The notes under the pieces: generated by a model
Databases searched by the model: none
Told to the model about the DNA's origin: nothing
Seen by the model: only the letters and a program-made list of their open reading frames with translations
NCBI RefSeq assembly: GCF_001544495.1
Contig: NZ_FCNZ02000010.1
Coordinates: 168,968-232,967, forward strand
Length of the DNA stretch: 64,000 nucleotides
From: Caballeronia telluris
GTDB taxonomy: Bacteria > Pseudomonadota > Gammaproteobacteria > Burkholderiales > Burkholderiaceae
Direction: 5' to 3'
Shown: positions 39,819-51,587 of the stretch, in pieces
Layout of the letters: each line of letters opens with the position of its first letter
How positions within the stretch are numbered: the first letter of the stretch is position 1
Made by a program: the position numbers and the translations under genes

Positions 39819-40652
39819 TCAGCGCGTGTCGGGGCGCAGCGGGTCCGGTGCAATCCGGGGCTCCGCGCGCTCGCCCGTCACGGGGTCGATGGTGCGGCCC
39901 GTCAGCGGGTCGATCGCCCGGCCGGTGACCGGATCGATCTTGTGGCCGTGTTGCGGGTCGATACTGCGGCCTGTCGCCGGATCGAAAGTGACGCCGGTCG
40001 GACGGCCCGTGGCCGGGTCGATCGTGCGGCCCGTCACCGGATCGATCGCGGTGGCGGCGGGCGCACGCGCCGCCGGACGGCCCGCGACGTCGAACGATTC
40101 GCCTGCGACCGGTTCGCCCGCGAGCGGATCGGCGCGGCGCGCGGCGGGGGTTGCGGGCGGCACGACTGGCGGCGTCGTGCGGATTTCATCGCGCTTGTCC
40201 GCTGCACGCTTCTCGGCGCGTTCCGCCGACACCGCGCCGGCCGCCTGCGCGCGCTCGCGCCGGCGCACGGCCGACGCGAGCCGCACGCTGCCGAGTCCGA
40301 GGACCAGCAGCACGACGCCCGTCAGCGCGGAAACGATCTGACCGAACGCGGCGAGTTCCGGGGTGCGCAGGCCGAGCAGCCAGACCAGCAACACGACGCC
40401 CGAGAGCCACTCGACATGCCCCGACACCTTCGCGGCAGTCGCGGTGAGCGCGCCGTCGACGGCCGCATGAAACGAGAGCCACGACAACCCGATCAGCGCG
40501 ATCCCGAGCAATTGCCCGGCGAACGCAGGCTGCACCTGAACCAGTTGCAACGCGCTGTACAACGCAGCCCAGGGCGTTAGCAAAAACAGCACGCCGAACG
40601 CGAGAAAAATCAGGGCATTGATGACGAGTACCGCCCGCAGCAACGGTTTCAT
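39819..40652 (-). CDS. Membrane protein with tandem DPxTGR repeats
   Basis: The 277-residue protein has four predicted membrane helices (about 7-28, 44-63, 82-96, 104-122), an Arg/Ala-rich linker with coiled-coil character (125-160), a Pro-rich stretch, and a C-terminal tail of seven octapeptide-like repeats of the form IDPxTGRx (203-262). The membrane part is not a family I can name. Conserved between guaA and guaB in position, it has only 3 bases to the guaB stop, so it is probably in that operon. The repeats are tandem at the DNA level too (24-base period). Confidence 0.75.
   Translation of the reverse strand: MKPLLRAVLVINALIFLAFGVLFLLTPWAALYSALQLVQVQPAFAGQLLGIALIGLSWLSFHAAVDGALTATAAKVSGHVEWLSGVVLLVWLLGLRTPELAAFGQIVSALTGVVLLVLGLGSVRLASAVRRRERAQAAGAVSAERAEKRAADKRDEIRTTPPVVPPATPAARRADPLAGEPVAGESFDVAGRPAARAPAATAIDPVTGRTIDPATGRPTGVTFDPATGRSIDPQHGHKIDPVTGRAIDPLTGRTIDPVTGERAEPRIAPDPLRPDTR
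39867..40047. repeat. 24-base tandem repeats coding for IDPxTGRx
   Basis: Seven units of about 24 bases, some degenerate and one extended by 12 bases, encode the C-terminal tail of the membrane protein. Variants are IDPVTGRT, IDPATGRP, FDPATGRS, IDPQHGHK, IDPVTGRA and IDPLTGRT. Confidence 0.85.
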
Positions 40653-40655
40653 GGT

Positions 40656-42143
<1,488 letters not shown>

Positions 42144-42400
42144 TTATACCGATAGTTCCCCGGTTTTTCACTGACCGAACATCGGCTTACGCGTTTTGGA
42201 GGCAATTTCCGGGCCTTCTTTCGACCGTCGATTTCGCTTCCTCGTTCGCCCTGTTTTCGCGCCGTTTTCGGATGTTCGACCGGCTTCGCGAACGTTTTTC
42301 CCGCGGCCGGGCGGCGTCCGATTGCAGCTTTCGACAAGACGGCCTCCCCGGCCGGCGTGATACGCTGCGCGCCTTTCCTAACGTCATGCTGGAGCAGTCG

Positions 42401-43366
42401 ATGCAACGCGGTGTCGCATATGGGGTGATGGCCGGTGCCATCTGGGGTTTCATTTTTCTCGCGCCGCGCCTGTTGCCCGATTTTTCGCCGCTCTACCTGA
42501 GCAGCGGGCGCTACGTGATGTACGGCCTCGTCTCGCTCGCGTTCGCGCTGCCTTTCGCGCGGCGGCTCGCCGCCAAGCTCACGCGCGCCGACCTCGTCGC
42601 GCTCGTCAAGCTGGCGCTCGTCGGCAACCTGCTCTACTACATGCTGCTCGCGACCGCCGTGCAGATGGTGGGCGTCGCGCCGTCGTCGCTGATCGTCGGG
42701 ATTCTGCCCGTCACCGTGACGCTCGCCGGCCGGCGCGATCACGGCGCGATCGACCTCAAGCGCCTCTTCTGGCCCCTCGCGATGGTCTTGGCGGGCATCG
42801 TGTGCATCAACATCGACGTTTTCAGCGACGCCGCCGGCGGCACGACGAGCGTCGCCACCAAGCTCGGCGGCCTCGCGTGCGCGGCCGGCGCGCTCGCCGC
42901 GTGGACGTGGTACGCGGTCGTCAACTCGCGCTATCTGCAGGCCAACACGCACTTCGACGGCAACGAGTGGTCCGTGCTGTGGGGCATCGTGACGGGCGTG
43001 CTCGGCGCCGTCGTGTGGCTCGTGCTGATGCTGCTACCGGACGGCACCGTGCAGGCGAGCGTCGCCCCGGCGCGTTGGCACACGTTCTGGATCGTGAGCT
43101 TCGCGCTCGCGCTCGGCGGATCGTGGCTCGGCAACACGCTCTGGAACGCGGCGGCCAAGCGCCTGCCGCTCACGCTGTCGGGTCAGATGATCGCGTTCGA
43201 AACGCTCTTCGCGCTGCTTTACGCGTTCGTCTACGACGGACGGCTGCCGCGCGTGCCCGAAGTGCTGGCGATCGTGCTGCTGCTGGGCGGCGTGAGCTGG
43301 TCGGTGCGCCAGCACGCGGTGGCAAGGGCGCCGACGTGCGCCGAGATGGAAGCGCCCGCGCACTGA
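42401..43366 (+). CDS. EamA-type (DMT) transporter
   Basis: A 321-residue inner-membrane protein of the drug/metabolite transporter superfamily with about ten helices arranged as two EamA halves (about 5-140 and 160-305). GVMAGAIWGFIFLAPRLLPDFSP is a typical first helix, and VQMVGVAPSSLIVGILPV and LSGQMIAFETLFALLYAFVYDGRLP are conserved parts. GGAG lies 6 bases before ATG 42401, which I prefer to ATG 42386. Substrate unknown; export of an amino acid or metabolite is usual for the family. Confidence 0.85.
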   Translation: MQRGVAYGVMAGAIWGFIFLAPRLLPDFSPLYLSSGRYVMYGLVSLAFALPFARRLAAKLTRADLVALVKLALVGNLLYYMLLATAVQMVGVAPSSLIVGILPVTVTLAGRRDHGAIDLKRLFWPLAMVLAGIVCINIDVFSDAAGGTTSVATKLGGLACAAGALAAWTWYAVVNSRYLQANTHFDGNEWSVLWGIVTGVLGAVVWLVLMLLPDGTVQASVAPARWHTFWIVSFALALGGSWLGNTLWNAAAKRLPLTLSGQMIAFETLFALLYAFVYDGRLPRVPEVLAIVLLLGGVSWSVRQHAVARAPTCAEMEAPAH

Positions 43367-43383
43367 ATCGCGCCGCGTAGTCC

Positions 43384-43432
43384 AAAAGCATTCGAGCCCC
43401 AGTTGGGGCTCGATTGGGGCTCGAATGCTTTT
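43384..43432. terminator. Bidirectional terminator between EamA gene and kup
   Basis: AAAAGCATTCGAGCCCC (43384-43400) pairs over 17 bases with GGGGCTCGAATGCTTTT (43416-43432). The loop contains a second copy of GGGGCTCGA (43405-43413) that could pair instead with GAGCCCC, giving two alternative hairpins. Confidence 0.88.
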
Positions 43433-43448
43433 ACGACATCACCGCGAC

Positions 43449-45341
43449 TCAGATTTCGATCTTCGTCCCGAGTTCGACGACCCGGTTGGCCGGAATGCTG
43501 AAGAAATCGGTCGGCTTCGCCGCGTTCTGGTGCATCCAGGCGAACACGCGCTCGCGCCAAACCGACATGCCCGGCAGTTCCGTCGGCACAACGGTCTCGC
43601 GCGCCATGAAGAACGACGTGTCCATCAGTTCGAAGGTCATCGCGTGCGTGCGGCTGATCTGTTCAAGCACAGCCTTCACGTCGGGCGTCTCGTTGAAGCC
43701 ATAGGCCGCCTTCACGAGAAAGAGCCCGCCGCCGATGTCCTTCACCTCCAGCCGCTCCGTATCCTCGACGTAGGGAATGTCGCGCGTCTTGAAGTTGAGG
43801 AAGATCGTGCGCTCGTGCAGGACCTTGTTGTGCTTCAGATTGTGCAGCAGGCTCACCGGCACGAGCGAATCGCTGCCGGTCAGATAGATGGCCGTGCCCG
43901 ACACGCGATGCGGCGGATGCGCGAGCAGCCCCTGCAGGAACGGCATCAGCGGGATGCCGTCGGCCGCGGTGCGGTCCTTCACGATCATGCGGCCCTTGTA
44001 CCAGGTCATCAGCAGGAAAAAGAGCGCCCCGCCGATGCACAGCGGCAGCCAGCCGCCCTGCTCGATCTTCAGAAGACTCGCGCCGAAAAAGCCGAGATCG
44101 ACGAGGAAGAACACGCCGATGATCCCGGTCACGACCGCCTTGTTCCATCCCCAGAGCTTGGTCATCACGACGGAGGCGAGCATCGTCGTGACGATCATCG
44201 TCGCGGTGACGGCGAGGCCGTAGGCCGCCGCCAGGTTCTCCGAACTCTTGAAGCCGATCACGATGCACAGGATGATGAAGAGCAGCATCCAGTTCACGAG
44301 CGGAATGTAGATCTGGCCGATCGCCAGTTCCGACGTATGCAGGATCTTCATGCGCGGCACGTACCCGAGCTGGATCGCCTGGCTCGTCAGCGAATACGCG
44401 CCCGAGATCACCGCCTGCGACGCGATCACGGTCGCGATGGTCGAGAGGATCACGAGCGGCAGCAGCGCCCAGTCGGGCGCGAGCAAGAAGAACGGGCTCT
44501 GGATGGCCTGAGGCGAGTGCATCAGGAGCGCGCCCTGACCGAAGTAGTTGAGAAGCAGCGACGGCATCACGAGGCAATACCAGCCGATCCGGATCGGCTT
44601 CGCGCCGAAGTGGCCCATGTCGGCGTAGAGCGCCTCCGCGCCGGTCAGCACGAGCACGACCGAACCGAGCACGATATACGCCTGCAGGACATGCTCGGCC
44701 ATGAACGAGATCGCGTAGTACGGATTGAGCGCGATGATCACGCGCGGTTCGAGCACGATGTGATAGGCGCCGAGCACCGCGAGCGTCAGGAACCACAGCA
44801 GCATGATCGGCCCGAAGAGCCGGCCGACGACCGCCGTGCCGCGCCGCTGGATCCAGAAGAGCATGACGAGGACGACCATCGTGATCGGCAGCACGTAAGG
44901 CGAGAGCTTCGGCGCCGCGATTTCCAGCCCTTCGACCGCCGAGATCACCGACATCGCCGGCGTGATGACCGCATCGCCGTAGAACATGCACGCGCCGAAG
45001 ATGCCGAGCATCATCAGGATCCCGGACATGCGCCCGGTGTTGCTGAAGGTCCGCAGCGCAAGCGTCATCAGCGCGAGGACGCCGCCTTCGCCGTTGTTGT
45101 CGGCGCGCATGACGAAGAGCACGTACTTGATCGCGACCACGATCACGATCGCCCAGAACAGCAAGGAGATGACGCCGAGGATGGAGGCATCGGAGAGCCC
45201 GATGCCGTGCGATGGACTGAACGCTTCTTTCAGCGCATACAGCGGACTCGTGCCGATGTCGCCGAACACTATGCCGATGGCGGCGAGCGCCAGCGTCGGG
45301 AGAGGCTGCTTGCGCTCTTGCGCGTGAGTCAGGTTGGTCAT
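43449..45341 (-). CDS. kup: Low-affinity potassium transporter Kup
   Basis: A proton/K+ symporter of the KUP/HAK family. The 630-residue protein has twelve membrane helices in the first ~430 residues, beginning [20 protein letters not shown], the diagnostic motif, and a soluble C-terminal domain (about 450-630). Length agrees with E. coli Kup (622). ATG 45341 ([11 protein letters not shown]) is chosen because the motif is expected about 20 residues from the start; an in-frame ATG at 45383 is possible. It is convergent with the EamA gene. Confidence 0.94.
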   Translation of the reverse strand: MTNLTHAQERKQPLPTLALAAIGIVFGDIGTSPLYALKEAFSPSHGIGLSDASILGVISLLFWAIVIVVAIKYVLFVMRADNNGEGGVLALMTLALRTFSNTGRMSGILMMLGIFGACMFYGDAVITPAMSVISAVEGLEIAAPKLSPYVLPITMVVLVMLFWIQRRGTAVVGRLFGPIMLLWFLTLAVLGAYHIVLEPRVIIALNPYYAISFMAEHVLQAYIVLGSVVLVLTGAEALYADMGHFGAKPIRIGWYCLVMPSLLLNYFGQGALLMHSPQAIQSPFFLLAPDWALLPLVILSTIATVIASQAVISGAYSLTSQAIQLGYVPRMKILHTSELAIGQIYIPLVNWMLLFIILCIVIGFKSSENLAAAYGLAVTATMIVTTMLASVVMTKLWGWNKAVVTGIIGVFFLVDLGFFGASLLKIEQGGWLPLCIGGALFFLLMTWYKGRMIVKDRTAADGIPLMPFLQGLLAHPPHRVSGTAIYLTGSDSLVPVSLLHNLKHNKVLHERTIFLNFKTRDIPYVEDTERLEVKDIGGGLFLVKAAYGFNETPDVKAVLEQISRTHAMTFELMDTSFFMARETVVPTELPGMSVWRERVFAWMHQNAAKPTDFFSIPANRVVELGTKIEI

Positions 45342-45551
45342 AAACGCGAGGTATCCGTTTGAGGCGGAAAAAACGAACGCCATTCTAACGTCGCACGCAA
45401 ACCGCCGGTTCCGTGTTGCCGGGACGCCACGGAAGCGGGAAAGACGAGGCAGTTTAGCATTGCGTCGGATTGGCTGAGGTGCGCACTCATGCGCACGGAC
45501 CGCGCGAGCGCGTCGCGACGGCGATTACCCCCGCAGGCACGACACATCAAT

Positions 45552-45595
45552 GAAAACGCCGTCCGGCCATGCCTCTGGCATGAGCGGACGGCGTC
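45552..45595 (-). terminator. Intrinsic terminator after the phosphoribosyltransferase gene
   Basis: ACGCCGTCCG (45556-45565) pairs with CGGACGGCGT (45585-45594), with an inner ATGCC/GGCAT stem. On the minus strand it runs into TTTTC. Confidence 0.8.
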
Positions 45596-45619
45596 GAGCC
45601 GGAGCGGATCGCGGTGCAA

Positions 45620-46180
45620 TCAGGCGCGGCCGTTTTGCGTGCCGCGCTTGATCCACGCGCCGAGATTGTGCGGACGCACCGTGTCCCACTCCTCGAACGG
45701 CTGATGGATCCACGGATTCGTTTCGAGGTGCTGCACATGGTAGTCGGGCTTCACCTTCGAGCACGCCTTGTACCACAGCACCGCCGAGCGCACCGCGGTG
45801 ATCGCCGGGTAACGCTCCTTCAGATGCTCCTGCACGCGCGCGAGCGTGACGCCCGAATCGACCAGGTCGTCGACGAGCAGCACGTTGCCGGACAGATCGC
45901 CGCGCGTCATCGTGATGTATTGCGCGATGTCGAGATCGCCCTGCTCCGTGCCGGCAGCTTCGCGGTACGAACTCGTCGCGAGAATGGCGAGCGGCAGGTC
46001 GTAGATGCGCGACAGCTGATCGCCTACGCGCAGGCCGCCGCGCGCGAGGCACAGGATCTTGTCGAACTTCCAGCCGGATTCGTGCACCGTGAGCGCGAGC
46101 AGTTCGATCAGCCGGTGATATTCATCCCAGCCGACCCAGAGGTTCTTGTCGTCGTTGCGCGGATCCTTCATCGCGATCAT
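45620..46180 (-). CDS. Purine-type phosphoribosyltransferase
   Basis: A 186-residue type I phosphoribosyltransferase of the xanthine/hypoxanthine/guanine class, which would convert a free purine base and PRPP to the nucleotide. The PRPP-binding loop is VLLVDDLVDSGVTL and the upstream CLARGGLRVGDQLSR segment holds the pyrophosphate loop. The C-terminal hood contains NPWIHQPFEEWDTVRPHNL. It sits 92 bases downstream of purA on the same strand, which supports a salvage role. The base preference cannot be read from sequence. Confidence 0.85.
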   Translation of the reverse strand: MIAMKDPRNDDKNLWVGWDEYHRLIELLALTVHESGWKFDKILCLARGGLRVGDQLSRIYDLPLAILATSSYREAAGTEQGDLDIAQYITMTRGDLSGNVLLVDDLVDSGVTLARVQEHLKERYPAITAVRSAVLWYKACSKVKPDYHVQHLETNPWIHQPFEEWDTVRPHNLGAWIKRGTQNGRA

Positions 46181-46220
46181 GGTCTTGCTCTTTCAAATAC
46201 GTACTACGGTTGATATGAAA

Positions 46221-46243
46221 TATGGCCGCTCGACGCGGCCATA
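46221..46243 (-). terminator. Terminator-like hairpin after purA
   Basis: TATGGCCGC-TCGAC-GCGGCCATA forms a perfect 9-bp stem. The minus-strand T-tract that follows is short (ATTTCATA), so readthrough into the phosphoribosyltransferase gene is plausible. Confidence 0.55.
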
Positions 46244-46272
46244 CTTTTCGAAGCGATTGGTTCCAGGTCCGC

Positions 46273-47628
<1,356 letters not shown>

Positions 47629-47757
47629 TTAGCTGGTTAAAAACGTATTTTACCTATGTTCGCGAAAGGTTCCGAGTTTTTCCCGGTATTCGTGAACGCG
47701 CGTCGATCAGCGGATGCTGAAAAAATGCGTTGCCGATCAAGGATGTGGCCGTTTCCG

Positions 47758-48909
47758 TTACTGGCGGGCCTCGACGGTCCACCGGCCGTCGCGCTCGACG
47801 AGCACGCGGTCGCAGGCGAATTCATCGAGATCGTGGTCGTGGCCCGGCAGCGCCTGGATCACGACTTCGCCCGCGTCGCGCAAGGCCGCGACCGCCGCGC
47901 GCAGCGGCTCGTCGTGCTTCCACGGCGCGAGGATCGCGCTGCCGCGTGCGTCGACGGGGGAAATGCGCGCGACTTCGCGCAGATCGAGCGAGAAGCCCGT
48001 CGCCGGACGCGCGCGGCCGTAAGCGAGACCCACATCGTCATAACGGCCGCCGCGCGCGACTGCGTTCGGCACGCCGTCGACGTAGGCCGAGAACATGACC
48101 CCGCTGTGGTACGCGTAGCCGCGCAGATCGGCGAGATCGATCATCAGTTCGGCGCCGTTCGCCTGGGCCGCGAGGAACGCGAGATCGTCGAGCGCGCGGG
48201 CGATGACCGGCAGATTCGGCAGGCGGCCGCGCGCGGTTTCGAGCACCGAGGCATCGCCGTAAAGCGACGGCAGCGCGCGCAACGCCTCGCGCGGCACCTG
48301 GCCCAGATGCGCGGTCAGTTCGGTCAGACGCGGCACGTCCTTGCTCGCGAGCGCGTCGAAGAGCGCCTCGCCGAGCGACGCGGCCGCCGGCTCCAGTTCG
48401 AGCAGCGCCGCGAGCACGCCCGCGTGGCACAAATCCAGACGAACCTTGGACAGACCCGCCAGATGCAGCGAATCGAGCATCAGCGTCTGGATTTCGAGAT
48501 CCGCTTCGAGGCCCGCGTGACCGTAGATTTCCGCGCCGATCTGAATCTGCTCGCGCGTCGCGTGCAGGCCGCGCGGACGCGTGTGCAGCACGTTGCCCGC
48601 ATAGCAGAGGCGCGTCACGCCCTGGCGATTCAGCAGATGCGCGTCGATACGCGAGACCTGCGGCGTGATGTCGGCGCGCAGGCCGAGCGTGCGGCCGGAG
48701 AGCTGGTCGACGAGCTTGAACGTGCGCAGGTCGAGGTCCGTGCCGCCGCTCGTGAGCAGCGACTCGAGATACTCAAGCATCGGCGGCATCACGAGTTCGT
48801 AACCGTACGAACGGAAGCGATCGAGCAGCCGGCGGCGCAGCTCTTCGATCTTGCGGGCTTCCGACGGCAACACATCGGCGATATTCTCGGGGAGTAACCA
48901 GGTCGACAT
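47758..48909 (-). CDS. hisZ: ATP phosphoribosyltransferase regulatory subunit HisZ
   Basis: A catalytically inactive relative of histidyl-tRNA synthetase that is required with short-form HisG for the first step of histidine synthesis. The 383-residue protein starts [18 protein letters not shown] and keeps the class II fold ([29 protein letters not shown]) but lacks the C-terminal anticodon domain of HisS. It differs from the true hisS gene at 57116-58456. Presence of hisZ implies that hisG is of the short form elsewhere. Confidence 0.95.
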   Translation of the reverse strand: MSTWLLPENIADVLPSEARKIEELRRRLLDRFRSYGYELVMPPMLEYLESLLTSGGTDLDLRTFKLVDQLSGRTLGLRADITPQVSRIDAHLLNRQGVTRLCYAGNVLHTRPRGLHATREQIQIGAEIYGHAGLEADLEIQTLMLDSLHLAGLSKVRLDLCHAGVLAALLELEPAAASLGEALFDALASKDVPRLTELTAHLGQVPREALRALPSLYGDASVLETARGRLPNLPVIARALDDLAFLAAQANGAELMIDLADLRGYAYHSGVMFSAYVDGVPNAVARGGRYDDVGLAYGRARPATGFSLDLREVARISPVDARGSAILAPWKHDEPLRAAVAALRDAGEVVIQALPGHDHDLDEFACDRVLVERDGRWTVEARQ

Positions 48910-49009
48910 CGATACGTTTCCTACGGGTGTTGAGCGGCGCGCGGGCTTGTCCGGAGAAGCCAGGCCGCAACGGACGGCGCCGCCTCGCGTAAGCGCCGCG
49001 CGCCGGAGA

Positions 49010-49207
49010 TCAGGTCGCGATCAAAAGCAGGATCAGCCCGAGCGCCATCGCGATCAGGCCGCCGATGCGGATATGGTGCGTCGGCCGCTCGGCGATGCGG
49101 CGAAACGTGTCGCGCCAGGCGGTCGGAAACACGAAGGGAAACATCCCTTCGATGATCAGCATCAGCGCAAGCGCCAGCAATAACGTCGCAGCCATATCCA
49201 TATGCAT
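49010..49207 (-). CDS. DUF2065 small membrane protein
   Basis: A 65-residue protein with two membrane helices (about 4-24 and 45-63) joined by a short basic loop ([19 protein letters not shown]). The pattern and the position next to hflC are typical of DUF2065, a family of unknown function conserved beside hflKC in beta-proteobacteria. I take ATG 49207 ([10 protein letters not shown]); ATG 49201 or 49195 cannot be excluded. Confidence 0.85.
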   Translation of the reverse strand: MHMDMAATLLLALALMLIIEGMFPFVFPTAWRDTFRRIAERPTHHIRIGGLIAMALGLILLLIAT

Positions 49208-49239
49208 GAAGGTGCCGCCGCGAGGCGGCACGCGGACAA

Positions 49240-50133
49240 CTAGCGCTTGAGCGGGGCGAGCATGTCCGCTCCGCCATTCGGGCTGCGCATGAAGCGGAAA
49301 AAGTCGCTGCTCGGATCGACGACCATCACGTCACCGGGCTTGAACGTCTTCTTATACGCTTCGAGGCTCTGATAGAACTGGTAGAACTGCGGATCGGCGC
49401 CATACGCTTCGGCGGCGATCGCGGCGGCACGGCCGTCGCCTTCGCCCTTGATCGTCTGCGCCTGGCTGTAGGCTTCGGAGAGGATGGCCTGCTGCTGGCG
49501 GTCCGCGTCGGCCTTGATCTTGTCGGCGTCGGCCGTGCCCTTCGCGCGCTCGTCGGCGGCCGCCTGCTGGCGCGCCGCGATCATGCGCTTGTAGACCGAA
49601 TCCGCGACCGCAGGCGGAAAGTCGATGCGCGTCAGTTGCAAATCGACGAGTTCGACGCCGAACGCGGCCGCCGGCTCCTGAACCGACTTCAGCGCTTCGC
49701 CGGCGAGCGCCTGCTGCTGCGCGAGCGCCTCGTTGAGCGAGCGCTTCGTGAACGCGCTGGCAAGCGACGTTCGCGCGAGCGCGGTAAGCCGTTCCTGCGC
49801 GGTCTGCGTATTCTTCTCGTTGCTCACGAAGAGCTTGAGCGGATCGGCCACGCGATACTTGATCACCGTGTTCACGAGCACTTCGTTCTTGTCCGAGGTC
49901 GTGAAGCGGTCGGAGCCGGGCTCGTCGATGGTGAGCGTGCGGGTGTCGATCAGCGTGAGGGTCTGGAACGGCGGCGGCAGCTTGAAATGCAGGCCCGGGC
50001 CGTCGAGCTTCGGATTGCCTTCGCCATGCGCGGACACGACGGCGGCATGCCGCTCGTCGACGACGAAGATCATCGATGATCCGATGAACAACACGATGAC
50101 GACCGCCACGACGAGCGCAATGATTCGATTCAT
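49240..50133 (-). CDS. hflC: FtsH-protease modulator HflC
   Basis: A membrane-anchored SPFH/band-7 protein that with HflK forms a large periplasm-facing cage around the FtsH protease and modulates it. The 297-residue protein has one N-terminal membrane helix (about 4-25, IIALVVAVVIVLFIGSSMIF), an SPFH domain (about 25-200) and a coiled-coil segment rich in Ala/Asp/Gln (about 200-250). AAGGAG precedes ATG 50133. It starts 11 bases after the hflK stop. Confidence 0.96.
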   Translation of the reverse strand: MNRIIALVVAVVIVLFIGSSMIFVVDERHAAVVSAHGEGNPKLDGPGLHFKLPPPFQTLTLIDTRTLTIDEPGSDRFTTSDKNEVLVNTVIKYRVADPLKLFVSNEKNTQTAQERLTALARTSLASAFTKRSLNEALAQQQALAGEALKSVQEPAAAFGVELVDLQLTRIDFPPAVADSVYKRMIAARQQAAADERAKGTADADKIKADADRQQQAILSEAYSQAQTIKGEGDGRAAAIAAEAYGADPQFYQFYQSLEAYKKTFKPGDVMVVDPSSDFFRFMRSPNGGADMLAPLKR

Positions 50134-50144
50134 GGTCGCGCTCC

Positions 50145-51557
50145 TTATTGAAGGTCGTCTTGACGCGTGCGCGTGCGGAACGCATCGCGCGAGCGCAGCG
50201 GATCGTTTGCCGCGCCTTGGCTTGCGCCGCTCGCCGCGCTTGCGCTGGCCGCACTGGCCGGCACCGCGGTAGCTGCGGCGGCGCCCGAGGCCGGAGCGGC
50301 TGCCCCGGCCGCTGGCGCGCTGCTTGCCGCGTCGGCGGTGCCGGTGGCGCCGGGCGCTTCGCCTGCGCGCTGCCTGGCCGCCTCGGCGAGCTTGTCGAGC
50401 GGCAGATAGATGACGTTGTTGCCTGCCTTGCTGTCGACGAACACCTTCGTCGCGCGCGAATAGATCTGCTGCATCGTGTCCAGGTACATGCGTTGACGAA
50501 CCACGGCGGGAGCCTTCGAGTATTCGGCGTAGACCTGCTTGTAGCGCTCGGCATCGCCTTGCGCCTGCGCGACCACGCGATTGCTGTACGCGGTGGCCTC
50601 GTCGATCGAGCGTGCCGCATCCGACTTCGCGCGCGGCAGCAGCTGATTGGCGTAGGCGCGGGCGGTGTCGCGGGCGCGCTCGTTGTCCTGGCGTACCTTG
50701 GCGGCTTCCTCGAAGGCGGGCTGCACCTGCGACGGCACCTGCACACTTTGCAGCGTGACGCCCGTCACCTGCAGACCGGTCTTGTACGCGTCGAGCGAAC
50801 GCTGGATCGTATCGATCAGCCGGGCGCGCAGCGCCTCGCGATCGTTGTAGAGCAGGTTGTCGCTCGGCTCGGCGCCCGCGATCTCGCGGATCGCGGCCTG
50901 ACCGGCCTGCGTCACGCTCTGGTCGGGATCGAGATTGCGAAAGAGGTAGTCGGTCGGCGACTTGATCTGATACTGCACGGCAAAGCGTACGTCGACGATG
51001 TCCGCGTCCTGCGTGAGCAGCGACGCGTCGCGCACGTTCGCCTGCGTGAGGGCGTTGTTGCGGCCCACTTCGACCGAGCGGATCTGCGCGGTGTTGACGA
51101 TGTCGTGCGACTGGAACGGATAAGGCAGCCGCCAGTGGATGCCCTGCTCCGCCGTCGCCCTGAACTTGCCGAACTGCGACACGACGCCGACATGCCCGTC
51201 CTGTACGACGAACACGCCGCTGCCGAGATAGATCGCGATCAGCACGCCGACGACGATCCCGAAGCCGATCTTCGCGCCCCGGCCGTTGTCGGTGCGCGGC
51301 GCGCCGTTGCCGGGCTTCTTGCCGAACAGGCCGGCGAGGCGCCGGTTGAAGTCGCGCCACATTTCATCGAGATCGGGCGGACCTTCGCCGTCCCGCCCGT
51401 TGCCCGGGCGCTTCGGGTCCGAAGGACGCTTCTGGTCGTTCTTGCTGCCGCCATTGCTGTCGCCCCGCCCCCAGCGCGGATCGTCGATCGAAAAGACGGC
51501 ATGCGAATGCTGCCGGTTACTCCGCTCGTTGTAGTCGTTCACTCGGTGATTCACCAT
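50145..51557 (-). CDS. hflK: FtsH-protease modulator HflK
   Basis: The partner of HflC. The 470-residue protein has a hydrophilic Gly/Asp/Arg-rich cytoplasmic N-terminus (about 1-92), one membrane helix (about 97-118), and an SPFH domain (VVQDGHVGVVSQFGKFRATAEQGIHWRLPYPF onward). A coiled coil (about 285-380) and an Ala/Pro/Ser-rich, low-complexity C-terminal tail (about 400-455) follow. The tail is longer and more Ala-rich than that of E. coli HflK (419). It lies 30 bases after the hflX stop. Confidence 0.95.
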   Translation of the reverse strand: MVNHRVNDYNERSNRQHSHAVFSIDDPRWGRGDSNGGSKNDQKRPSDPKRPGNGRDGEGPPDLDEMWRDFNRRLAGLFGKKPGNGAPRTDNGRGAKIGFGIVVGVLIAIYLGSGVFVVQDGHVGVVSQFGKFRATAEQGIHWRLPYPFQSHDIVNTAQIRSVEVGRNNALTQANVRDASLLTQDADIVDVRFAVQYQIKSPTDYLFRNLDPDQSVTQAGQAAIREIAGAEPSDNLLYNDREALRARLIDTIQRSLDAYKTGLQVTGVTLQSVQVPSQVQPAFEEAAKVRQDNERARDTARAYANQLLPRAKSDAARSIDEATAYSNRVVAQAQGDAERYKQVYAEYSKAPAVVRQRMYLDTMQQIYSRATKVFVDSKAGNNVIYLPLDKLAEAARQRAGEAPGATGTADAASSAPAAGAAAPASGAAAATAVPASAASASAASGASQGAANDPLRSRDAFRTRTRQDDLQ

Positions 51558-51587
51558 TGGACAGCCGGGTCAATGCATCTGAAGCGC

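Noticed and set aside
39867..40047. Possible CRISPR array (regular repeats)
   Set aside because: The repeats are contiguous, without unique spacers, in frame and code for a peptide repeat. No cas genes are present.
43425..45362. Plus-strand frame (645 codons) opposite kup
   Set aside because: It is antisense to Kup throughout, His/Arg/Asp-rich and without motifs.
47758..48909. Second histidyl-tRNA synthetase
   Set aside because: It lacks the anticodon-binding domain and has the HisZ N-terminus; the complete hisS is at 57116-58456.
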